5,354 nt of DNA from Ilumatobacteraceae bacterium (lineage in GTDB: Bacteria; Actinomycetota; Acidimicrobiia; Acidimicrobiales; Ilumatobacteraceae): assembly GCA_007117775.1 (NCBI GenBank), contig SKFX01000021.1, positions 1 to 5,354 of the forward strand, written 5' to 3'. The translations under genes were made by a program, and so were the position numbers. Of the stretch, positions 1-5,015 are shown piece after piece (position 1 is the first letter of the stretch; each line of letters opens with the position of its first letter). The notes beneath the pieces are model-generated. The model was given only the letters and a program-made list of their open reading frames with translations, was not told the origin of the DNA and made no database searches.

Positions 1-177
1 ATCATCGGCGACCACCACCACCTCGGGGCGGAACTCGTCGATCTGCTCGAGCAGCACCGGCACCGAGGACCCGACTGCGAGCGCAGCGATCCGGAAGCGC
101 TGCGGGTCGGCGCGCACGATCTCGAGTGTCTGGACGCCGATCGAGCCGGACGAGCCGGCCACCCCGACGCTGATCAC
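1..177 (-). CDS. dxr: 1-deoxy-D-xylulose 5-phosphate reductoisomerase, N-terminal part
   Basis: DXR converts 1-deoxy-D-xylulose 5-phosphate to 2-C-methyl-D-erythritol 4-phosphate with NADPH, the second step of the cytosolic MEP isoprenoid pathway. Only the first 59 codons are present; the gene runs off the left edge. The visible part is the start of the NADPH-binding Rossmann domain: a beta strand (ISVGVAG) leads into GSSGSIG at about residues 8-14, which matches the family GSTGSIG dinucleotide-binding loop with Ser for Thr. It is followed by the family pattern Q-T-L-(x)-I-V-R, an F-R-I-A-A-L-A strand, L-L-E-Q, and F-R-P-E-V-V-V-V-A-D. I chose the GTG at 177, because the next in-frame GTG (162) would remove the first strand. 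It begins 1 nt after the cdsA stop (TGA-G-GTG). The only GAGG overlaps the start codon itself, so translation probably depends on coupling to cdsA. Family assignment is secure; the catalytic domain lies outside the window. Confidence 0.93.
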   Translation of the reverse strand, partial: MISVGVAGSSGSIGVQTLEIVRADPQRFRIAALAVGSSVPVLLEQIDEFRPEVVVVADD

Positions 178-178
178 C

Positions 179-1609
179 TCAGACGGCCCAGGGTTGGAGA
201 ACCAACGTCAGGTAGTACACGGCGGGCAGGGTGAACAAGAACCCGTCGAAACGGTCCAGCACCCCACCATGGCCGCGCACCAGCGTCCCGAAGTCCTTGA
301 CGTCGAGATTGCGCTTGAACATGCTCTCGACCAGGTCGCCCATCGGAGCGAAGATCGAGATGACGATCGCCAACAGGATCAGATGCACCGTCGATGACCA
401 GGTATCGCTGCGCTCGGTGATCCCGATCACCATGAGCACCACGATCGTGAACAGGCTGCCACCGATGAGGCCCTCGACGGTCTTGCCGGGGCTGATCCAT
501 GGCCGCAGCGGTGTGCGGCCGGCGGCGGATCCGATGAAATAGGCGCCGACATCGTTGGCGACCACACCGAGCGCCAGGATCACCAGCGTGTCGGTCCCCC
601 ATGGCGTCCCATTGGCCAGATTCGACAGATTCAGGATCAGCACTGCGAATGAGCCCATCAGGCCGATCCACACCACACCGAGCATGGTGATCGAGGTATT
701 GGGCAACGGGCCCGCCTCAACACCGCGCGAACCAATGAACCCCGCCGAGATCGCCATCAGCGCGAAGGCCATGACGAGCGGCAGGCCCACCTCCCCGACC
801 CAATAGGCCGTCAGCGGAGCCGCCATGACCGCCAGAATGCCCGGGATGATCGCCGGCCGGTAACCCTTCTCGCCGACCTTGTCGAAGAACTCGACGGCCG
901 CGAGGCCGAGCAGGACGGTGATCAGGATCAACACCGCGACCGGCCGCCACAGGATCGCACCCAAGAACACCGCCGCGATGACGAAGCCAGCGGCGATGGC
1001 GATCGGCAGATTCCGTCCACCACCATCGGTATCGGCGGCGGTCCGCGCGGCGCGACTCGGCGTCGAGGGCCGCCGTGGCATCCCCGACGGGTCGGTGCCG
1101 ATCGAGATGCGCTCGGGCACATCGCGCACCGCTGCGGTCTCACCGGTCGGCCGGCCCGTCGGCATCGAGGAGTCGCCAGCATCGCGTCCAGCGATCATCG
1201 AACCGCTCGGATCGCCTGCGGGCTGATCGTCACTCCACACCGTGGAATCGGATCCGAACGAGGCCCACACATCGGGCTGCTCATCGTCGTCGAGGGGTCG
1301 ATCGGCCGGCTTGATCTCAGGGATCTGGCCGGTGGGCGGTTCGGTCCAGTGCGGCATCTCACCGCTCTCATCACCGCCGAAGGAGATCGGTTCATCGACC
1401 GCTGCGGTCTCAGCGCGCACCGCGTCGTGCTGTGCGGTCGCCATCTCGTCGGGATCGGCGCTGCGCTGCGCCGAGTCAGCCGTGCTGAACTCATCGGCGC
1501 TGAAGCGCTCGGCGGGACGGTCGCCGCCGGTCACGTCATCGTCGGGATCATCGCCGAACAGGGGCTTGAACTCCCATTCGTCCTTATCTCGCCATGTGTC
1601 GTCGCTCAT
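179..1609 (-). CDS. cdsA: Phosphatidate cytidylyltransferase (CDP-diacylglycerol synthase) with long N-terminal tail
   Basis: CdsA is an integral membrane enzyme that joins CTP and phosphatidic acid to give CDP-diacylglycerol, the precursor of bacterial phospholipids. The 476-aa product has two parts. Residues 1-200 are acidic, Pro/Gly/Ser-rich and probably disordered. Residues 201-476 hold about eight or nine hydrophobic segments (near 201-219, 223-239, 253-270, 275-293, 305-326, 340-360, 380-397, 407-422 and 456-472). Conserved motifs are N-D-V-G-A-Y at 352-357, S-P-G-K-T-V-E-G at 373-380, and the family signature at 429-455 with S429, K432-R433, K438-D439, H447-G-G and D452-R-F-D455. Arg445 stands where the signature usually has Pro or Gly. 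The usual family length is roughly 270-310 aa, so the excess is all N-terminal. The ATG at 1609 is supported by GAGG nine bases upstream and by coding-like base use throughout the tail. An internal start after residue 130 cannot be excluded. It lies 59 nt after frr and 1 nt before dxr. Confidence 0.95.
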   Translation of the reverse strand: MSDDTWRDKDEWEFKPLFGDDPDDDVTGGDRPAERFSADEFSTADSAQRSADPDEMATAQHDAVRAETAAVDEPISFGGDESGEMPHWTEPPTGQIPEIKPADRPLDDDEQPDVWASFGSDSTVWSDDQPAGDPSGSMIAGRDAGDSSMPTGRPTGETAAVRDVPERISIGTDPSGMPRRPSTPSRAARTAADTDGGGRNLPIAIAAGFVIAAVFLGAILWRPVAVLILITVLLGLAAVEFFDKVGEKGYRPAIIPGILAVMAAPLTAYWVGEVGLPLVMAFALMAISAGFIGSRGVEAGPLPNTSITMLGVVWIGLMGSFAVLILNLSNLANGTPWGTDTLVILALGVVANDVGAYFIGSAAGRTPLRPWISPGKTVEGLIGGSLFTIVVLMVIGITERSDTWSSTVHLILLAIVISIFAPMGDLVESMFKRNLDVKDFGTLVRGHGGVLDRFDGFLFTLPAVYYLTLVLQPWAV

Positions 1610-1618
1610 CTCGCTTTG

Positions 1619-1622
1619 CCTC
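1619..1622 (-). promoter_or_regulatory. Ribosome binding site of cdsA
   Basis: On the minus strand GAGG sits nine bases before the ATG at 1609. This supports translation of the full-length CdsA including its unusual 200-residue N-terminal tail, rather than a start at an internal methionine. Confidence 0.6.
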
Positions 1623-1641
1623 GCTGTCGGGGACGCGCACT

Positions 1642-1680
1642 CTCAGGTCTCTGGTCCGTCGCCGAACCCTAGACCTCGAG
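1642..1680 (-). other. Intercistronic RNA hairpin over the frr stop codon
   Basis: Read on the minus strand, CTC-(G)-AGGTCT at 1680-1671 pairs with AGACCTGAG at 1650-1642: nine base pairs with one bulged G at 1677. Above it lies a symmetric AG/AG internal loop (1670-1669 and 1652-1651), then GGTTC (1668-1664) pairing with GGACC (1657-1653) including one G-U pair, and a six-base loop. The TAG stop of frr falls at the top of the lower stem and in the internal loop. No T run follows, so this does not look like an intrinsic terminator. A role in mRNA processing, 3'-end protection or partial attenuation between frr and cdsA is inferred. Confidence 0.5.
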
Positions 1681-2238
1681 CAACTCCTCTTCTTTTCGGC
1701 CGAGCGCACCATCGATGCGCTCGACATGGTCATGGGTGATCTTCTCGAGCTCTTTCTCGGCCCGTTCCAGCTGATCGGCCGAGATCTGGCTGTCCTTCTC
1801 TGCCGCCTCGAGATCCTTGCGCGCATCGCGACGCTGATTGCGGATGACGATCCGGCCGTCCTCGGCCATGGCCTTGACGACCTTGACGTACTCCTTGCGC
1901 CGTTCCTCGGTCAATGCCGGGAAGTTCAATCTGATCACAACACCGTCGTTATTGGGTGTCACCCCGAGATCGCTGGCACCGATCGCCTTCTCGATCGCAC
2001 CGAGCGTCGAGTTGTCATGGGGTTTGATCAACAACGTCCGCGCCTCGGGGACCTGGATCGACGCCAATTGCTGCAACGGCACCGGCGAGCCGTAGTACTC
2101 GATCGTGATGCGTTCGACGAGCGCCGGCACCGCCCGGCCGGTGCGGACGGTCTGGAATTGGCTCTGGACGTGACCGACCGCAGCATCCATCTTCTCGGCC
2201 GCCTCGAGGAGCACCAGTTCGATCACGTCGTCGGACAC
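1669..2238 (-). CDS. frr: Ribosome recycling factor
   Basis: RRF works with EF-G to split the post-termination ribosome into subunits so that they can be reused. The product is 189 aa, close to the usual 185. Domain I, a three-helix bundle, is formed by the N-terminal helix with E-K-M at 15-17 and by the C-terminal half from about residue 110. Domain II lies near residues 34-106. Family landmarks are R-T-G-R-A at 32-36, Y-Y-G at 48-50, P-L-Q-Q-L-A-S at 54-60, V-P-E-A-R at 63-67, L-G-A-I-E-K-A-I at 79-86, D-L-G-V at 90-93, L-T-E-E-R-R-K at 109-115, R-A-E-K-E-L at 159-164 and the C-terminal E-L-L-E-V. I chose GTG 2238, with GGAG only two bases upstream. GTG 2226 would give an N-terminus like that of the mycobacterial protein but has no well-placed Shine-Dalgarno site. 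A longer in-frame upstream extension exists but looks unlike RRF. It follows pyrH after 148 nt. Confidence 0.95.
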   Translation of the reverse strand: MSDDVIELVLLEAAEKMDAAVGHVQSQFQTVRTGRAVPALVERITIEYYGSPVPLQQLASIQVPEARTLLIKPHDNSTLGAIEKAIGASDLGVTPNNDGVVIRLNFPALTEERRKEYVKVVKAMAEDGRIVIRNQRRDARKDLEAAEKDSQISADQLERAEKELEKITHDHVERIDGALGRKEEELLEV

Positions 2239-2386
2239 AGCTCCAGCGTACTCATCGCGCCGCACCACGACGACGATCCACGATGACGAGCCACTCCCAT
2301 CGCCCAGATCATCACCGCGACGGTGCTGGGTTCGTCTTCTGGGACCAGCGCGCCATGAGCCCACGGGCTGCGGGCATGCGGCGGGC
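2239..2386 (-). other. pyrH-frr intercistronic spacer
   Basis: This 148-nt gap is the longest inside an otherwise tightly packed cluster. It holds a short hairpin with 5-bp arms and a 3-base loop at 2313-2325 (CACCG/CGGTG), a second possible stem pairing 2345-2349 with 2325-2329 (GCTGG/CCAGC), an AGCC/GGCT inverted repeat at 2358-2369, and a pair of 12-mers differing at one base (2265-2276 and 2278-2289). No terminator-like T run and no convincing gene is present. Confidence 0.5.
2245..2250 (-). promoter_or_regulatory. Candidate -10 element for a leaderless frr transcript
   Basis: On the minus strand TACGCT fits the actinobacterial -10 pattern TANNNT and ends exactly six bases before the GTG at 2238. 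That spacing would put the transcription start at the start codon, as in known actinobacterial leaderless genes. A weak -35-like TCGTCG (three of six matches to TTGACA) lies 17 bases further upstream. The poor 2-nt spacing of GGAG to the same GTG fits with initiation that does not rely on Shine-Dalgarno pairing. This is a motif match only. Confidence 0.35.
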
Positions 2387-3136
2387 TCAGACCTCGTGGA
2401 CGATGGTCCCGACCCGCTCACCGCGCAGGATCGAGCGCAGCGCACCGGGTGCCGACATGTCGAACACCACGATCGGCAGCGAGTGATCCCGGCAGAAGGC
2501 GATCGCGGTGGCGTCCATGACCCGCAGGTTCTTGGTCATGACCTCCATATAACCGACCTCGTCATAGCGTTCGGCTTTCGGATCGGTGCGAGGATCAGAG
2601 GTGTAGACGCCATCGACACCCGAATGGGTGCCCTTGATGAGGGCGTCGGCCTCGATCTCCGCGGCGCGCAGCGCAGCTGCGGTGTCGGTGGTGAAGAACG
2701 GGTTCCCGGTGCCGGCCGCGAAGATCACGACCCGGCCCTTCTCGAGATGGCGCACCGCCCGCCGCCGGATATAGGGCTCAGCGATCCGGGGCATCTCAAT
2801 GGCCGACAGCACCCGCGTCACCTGGCCGGCGCGCTCGAGGGCATCTTGGAGCGCGAGGGCGTTCATCACCGTTCCCAACATGCCGATGTGATCGGACTGG
2901 GTGGCGTCCATTCCGGTCATCGAGCCGGTGCGGCCACGCCAGAAGTTGCCACCGCCGACCACGACCGCCACATCGACGTCCATCTCCTGGCGCAGGAACA
3001 TGATTTCGCGCGCCGTCTCATCGAGGGTGTCACCGTCGAGACCCTTGCCCGAGGCGCCCGCGAGGGCCTCACCGGACGGTTTGAACACGATCCGCTTCCA
3101 CCGTGCTCGTCCGGGGCTCGGTGGAGTGGTGGTCAT
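2387..3136 (-). CDS. pyrH: Uridylate (UMP) kinase
   Basis: PyrH phosphorylates UMP to UDP with ATP in the cytosol, in pyrimidine nucleotide synthesis. It belongs to the amino acid kinase fold family, forms hexamers and is typically inhibited by UTP and often activated by GTP. The 249-aa product has the expected order of motifs: K19-P-S-G-E-A-L at the N-terminus (the family norm is K-L-S-G-E), G-G-G-N-F-W-R-G at 61-68, the D-H-I-G-M-L-G-T-V-M-N-A-L-A-L helix at 82-96, G-T-G-N-P-F-F-T-T-D-T-A-A at 142-154 for phosphate binding, V-D-G-V-Y-T-S-D-P at 174-182 and M-D-A-T-A-I at 207-212. About twelve Pro/Thr-rich residues precede the first strand. The ATG at 3136 lies three bases after the tsf stop (TGA-GCA-ATG), with no good Shine-Dalgarno site, so translational coupling to tsf is likely. 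UMP kinase identity is firm; regulation is inferred from the family. Confidence 0.96.
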   Translation of the reverse strand: MTTTPPSPGRARWKRIVFKPSGEALAGASGKGLDGDTLDETAREIMFLRQEMDVDVAVVVGGGNFWRGRTGSMTGMDATQSDHIGMLGTVMNALALQDALERAGQVTRVLSAIEMPRIAEPYIRRRAVRHLEKGRVVIFAAGTGNPFFTTDTAAALRAAEIEADALIKGTHSGVDGVYTSDPRTDPKAERYDEVGYMEVMTKNLRVMDATAIAFCRDHSLPIVVFDMSAPGALRSILRGERVGTIVHEV

Positions 3137-3139
3137 TGC

Positions 3140-3928
3140 TCAGCCGATCTCGACCTGGGCGAAGCGGACGATCTCGGCGCCGCCGAGCAGCTGGGCGATC
3201 GTCTGCTTATCGTCTTTGGCATAGGGCTGCTCGAGGAGCGCGACCTCTTTGAAGAAACCACCGAGTCGGCCCTCGACGATCTTGGGGATCGCCTGTTCGG
3301 GTTTGCCCTCATTGCGGGTGATCGTCTCGAGCGTGGCGCGCTCGGCCTCGATGACCTCGGCGGGCACATCATCAGAGCGCAGGTACTTCGGGCGTGCGAA
3401 GGCGATGTGCACGGCGATGTCATGTGCCAACTCAGGCGATCCACCGGCGACCTCGACCAGGACCACGTTGACACCACGGCCACCCTGGATGTGCTCATAG
3501 CTGTCGAGCACATTGCCCGGTGCGGCCTCGAAGCGCACCACCTCGCCGACTTCGATCTTCTCTTTCAGGGTGATCTTGAGTTCCTCGAGGGTCTCGTTGC
3601 GCTCGGCGATGGCATCGGAGCCACGTTCGAGCACCAGCTGTGCCAATGCCTCGGCCTCGGCCTTGAACTGGTCGCTGGACGCGACGAAGTCGGTCTCGGA
3701 CTTCAGCTTGACGATCGCACCGATGGTCTCGGTGCGCGCCAGCGCCACCGCGCCCTGGGCGTTCTCGCGATCATCGCGCTTGGCGCTCGCAGCGAGGCCC
3801 TTCTCACGCAGGAACTGCTTGGCGGCCTCGATATCGCCATCGTTGGTCTCGAGCGCCTGCTTGCAGTCCATCATGCCGGCACCGGTCGCCTGGCGCAGCG
3901 CTTGGACATCTTTGGCGGTGAAGGCCAT
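3140..3928 (-). CDS. tsf: Translation elongation factor Ts
   Basis: EF-Ts is the cytosolic guanine nucleotide exchange factor that releases GDP from EF-Tu, regenerating it for aminoacyl-tRNA delivery. The 262-aa product is near the length of other actinobacterial EF-Ts proteins (about 270). Residues 1-50 form the N-terminal UBA-like domain (V-Q-A-L-R-Q-A-T-G-A-G-M-M-D-C-K-Q-A-L at 8-26), followed by E-K-G-L-A at 42-46. The conserved T-D-F-V at 79-82, whose Asp-Phe pair enters the EF-Tu nucleotide site, is intact. The core has G-x-N-V-V-L-V-E-V (152-160), L-A-H-D-I-A-V-H-I-A at 167-176, G-K-P-E at 208-211 and F-F-K-E-V-A-L-L-E-Q-P at 225-235. The ATG at 3928 starts two bases after the rpsB stop. 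Its Shine-Dalgarno site is encoded by the last codons of rpsB. The rpsB-tsf pair is conserved across bacteria. Confidence 0.97.
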   Translation of the reverse strand: MAFTAKDVQALRQATGAGMMDCKQALETNDGDIEAAKQFLREKGLAASAKRDDRENAQGAVALARTETIGAIVKLKSETDFVASSDQFKAEAEALAQLVLERGSDAIAERNETLEELKITLKEKIEVGEVVRFEAAPGNVLDSYEHIQGGRGVNVVLVEVAGGSPELAHDIAVHIAFARPKYLRSDDVPAEVIEAERATLETITRNEGKPEQAIPKIVEGRLGGFFKEVALLEQPYAKDDKQTIAQLLGGAEIVRFAQVEIG

Positions 3929-3930
3929 CG

Positions 3931-4908
3931 TCAGCTCTCCTCGGTCTGGTCGGCGGTCGGTTCAGCCGTGGCCTCTGCGGGCGCTTCTGCAGGCTGCTCA
4001 GCCGGCTCAGCGACAGCTTCAGCAGCCTCGGCGGCCGGTGCCGCGTCGGCGGCCGGTGCCGCATCGGCGCTGGCCCCGGTGTCAGCCTGGTCGCGCAGGC
4101 GGGCATCGCGCTCAGCCTGGGCGGCGGCGGCCTGACGGCGGGCTTCGGCTTGGGCCTCCAAGAATGCGGCCTCCTCGGCTTCGCTGCGCTCGGGGGCCGG
4201 CTCGGGCGCCGGTGCACGGCGCGACGCGATGAAACGACCCTCTTCGACGGCATCGGCGATGACCCTGGCCAACAGCGAGTTGGCACGGATCGCATCGTCA
4301 TTGCCCGGGATCGGATACTGGATCACATCGGGATCGACATTGGTGTCGACCACCGCGACCACCGGGATGCCGAGCTTGTTGGCCTCGGTGACGGCGATGT
4401 GCTCTTTTTTGGTGTCGATCACGAAGATCGCATCGGGGAGGCGATTCATATCGCGCAGACCACCCAGGTTTCGCTGGAGCTTCTCGAGTTCGCGGCCGAG
4501 CAGCAGGGCCTCTTTTTTGATCATGACGTCGAACTCACCCGACTCGCGCATGCGCTCGTAGTCGAGCATCTTGCCGACCCGCTTGTGGATCGTCTCGAAG
4601 TTGGTCAGCATGCCACCCAGCCAGCGCTCATTCACATACGGCATCCCGCACTTGGTGGCATAACTGGCGACGGGATCCTGGGCCTGCTTCTTGGTCCCGA
4701 CGAACAGCACCGTTCCCCCGTTGGCCACGAGGTCTCGCACGAACCCGTAGGCCACCTCGACACGCGACAGCGACTGCTGCAGGTCGATGATGTAGATCCC
4801 GTTGCGCTCACCGAAGATGAATCGCTTCATCTTCGGGTTCCAGCGCCGTGTCTGATGCCCGAAGTGCATTCCTGCCTCGAGCATCTGCCGCATCGTGATG
4901 ACAGCCAT
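3931..4908 (-). CDS. rpsB: 30S ribosomal protein S2 with extended C-terminus
   Basis: S2 binds late in 30S assembly, with S1 where present, at the junction of head and body near the mRNA exit. Residues 1-225 are a complete S2: M-L-E-A-G-M-H-F-G-H-Q-T-R-R-W-N-P-K-M at 9-27, F-G-E-R-N-G-I-Y-I-I-D-L at 32-43, F-V-G-T-K-K at 69-74, Y-V-N-E-R-W-L-G-G-M-L-T-N at 91-103, P-D-A-I-F-V-I-D-T-K-K-E at 158-169 and I-Q-Y-P-I-P-G-N-D-D-A at 196-206. Residues 226-325 form an unusual tail of about 100 residues: a charged, probably helical stretch (about 240-275) and then Ala/Pro/Glu/Asp low-complexity sequence with an imperfect ADAAPA repeat. S2 proteins are commonly about 230-280 aa. The ATG at 4908 has AGGAG five bases upstream. 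It is the first gene after a 110-bp non-coding leader and probably heads the operon. Autoregulation by S2 is known in Escherichia coli but not shown here. Confidence 0.97.
   Translation of the reverse strand: MAVITMRQMLEAGMHFGHQTRRWNPKMKRFIFGERNGIYIIDLQQSLSRVEVAYGFVRDLVANGGTVLFVGTKKQAQDPVASYATKCGMPYVNERWLGGMLTNFETIHKRVGKMLDYERMRESGEFDVMIKKEALLLGRELEKLQRNLGGLRDMNRLPDAIFVIDTKKEHIAVTEANKLGIPVVAVVDTNVDPDVIQYPIPGNDDAIRANSLLARVIADAVEEGRFIASRRAPAPEPAPERSEAEEAAFLEAQAEARRQAAAAQAERDARLRDQADTGASADAAPAADAAPAAEAAEAVAEPAEQPAEAPAEATAEPTADQTEES
3937..3941 (-). promoter_or_regulatory. Ribosome binding site of tsf inside rpsB
   Basis: AGGAG on the minus strand lies eight bases before the tsf ATG at 3928 and is made by the last two Glu codons of rpsB. 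The tsf ribosome site is therefore covered by ribosomes finishing S2, which favours coupled production of S2 and EF-Ts. Confidence 0.75.
4031..4066 (-). repeat. 18-bp tandem repeat in the rpsB tail
   Basis: Two adjacent 18-bp units, 4031-4048 and 4049-4066, match at 17 of 18 positions. Each keeps the reading frame and encodes the hexapeptide repeat ADAAPA in the low-complexity tail of S2. In-frame slippage or unequal exchange is the likely origin, so copy number may vary between relatives. Confidence 0.85.
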
Positions 4909-4913
4909 GATCT

Positions 4914-4918
4914 CTCCT
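4914..4918 (-). promoter_or_regulatory. Ribosome binding site of rpsB
   Basis: AGGAG on the minus strand, within the longer purine tract AGAGGAGAGA, lies five bases before the rpsB ATG at 4908. It is the strongest Shine-Dalgarno match in the window, as expected for a highly expressed ribosomal protein, and it fixes the start codon. Confidence 0.85.
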
Positions 4919-4932
4919 CTGCGGTTGATCGG

Positions 4933-4974
4933 ATCCGCCCGTCACGCCTGATGGCGACCGCAGTGCGGGCGGAT
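4933..4974 (-). promoter_or_regulatory. Inverted repeat in the rpsB 5' leader
   Basis: On the minus strand ATCCGCCCG (4974-4966) and CGGGCGGAT (4941-4933) form a perfect 9-bp stem around 24 bases. Inside, CGCC-ATCA-GGCG (4956-4945) can form a second hairpin, leaving an asymmetric internal loop. The element ends 14 bases before the AGGAG of rpsB. There is no T run after it. It could be an RNA control element, such as a binding site for S2, or an operator; neither is demonstrated. It resembles no leader that I can name. Confidence 0.5.
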
Positions 4975-4990
4975 GAGTGAGTGGTGGTCC

Positions 4991-5005
4991 CGAACGGTCG
5001 AACGG
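4991..5005 (-). repeat. Short direct repeat just downstream of the candidate rpsB promoter
   Basis: CCGTTCG occurs twice with one base between copies, giving an 8-bp period. If the promoter at 5016-5043 is real, the repeats fall within the first twenty or so transcribed bases. They are short and could be chance. Confidence 0.4.
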
Positions 5006-5015
5006 GCCGGACCCG

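Noticed and set aside
1594..2286. A 230-codon plus-strand open frame over frr
   Set aside because: It is antisense to ribosome recycling factor, and its residues mirror the complementary codons of that gene.
2358..2369. AGCCCGTGGGCT as a terminator after pyrH
   Set aside because: The stem is only four to five pairs with a tiny loop and no T run follows, so it does not support termination.
2239..2445. In-frame upstream extension of frr to an ATG at 2445
   Set aside because: It would overlap the 3' end of pyrH and add 69 residues that do not resemble RRF, whose length is already complete from GTG 2238.
2396..4135. A 579-codon open frame on the plus strand across pyrH, tsf and the end of rpsB
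   Set aside because: It is fully antisense to three well-identified conserved genes. Its sequence resembles no known family, and long antisense frames are common in GC-rich genes.
4150..4980. A 276-codon plus-strand open frame over rpsB
   Set aside because: It is the antisense shadow of a certain S2 gene, with no recognisable motifs or start signals.
4976..5012. GGTCC...GGACC and CCCG...CGGG arms as a terminator of the M23 gene
   Set aside because: The arms are short, the pairing is interrupted and there is no T-rich tail. Read-through into rpsB cannot be excluded.
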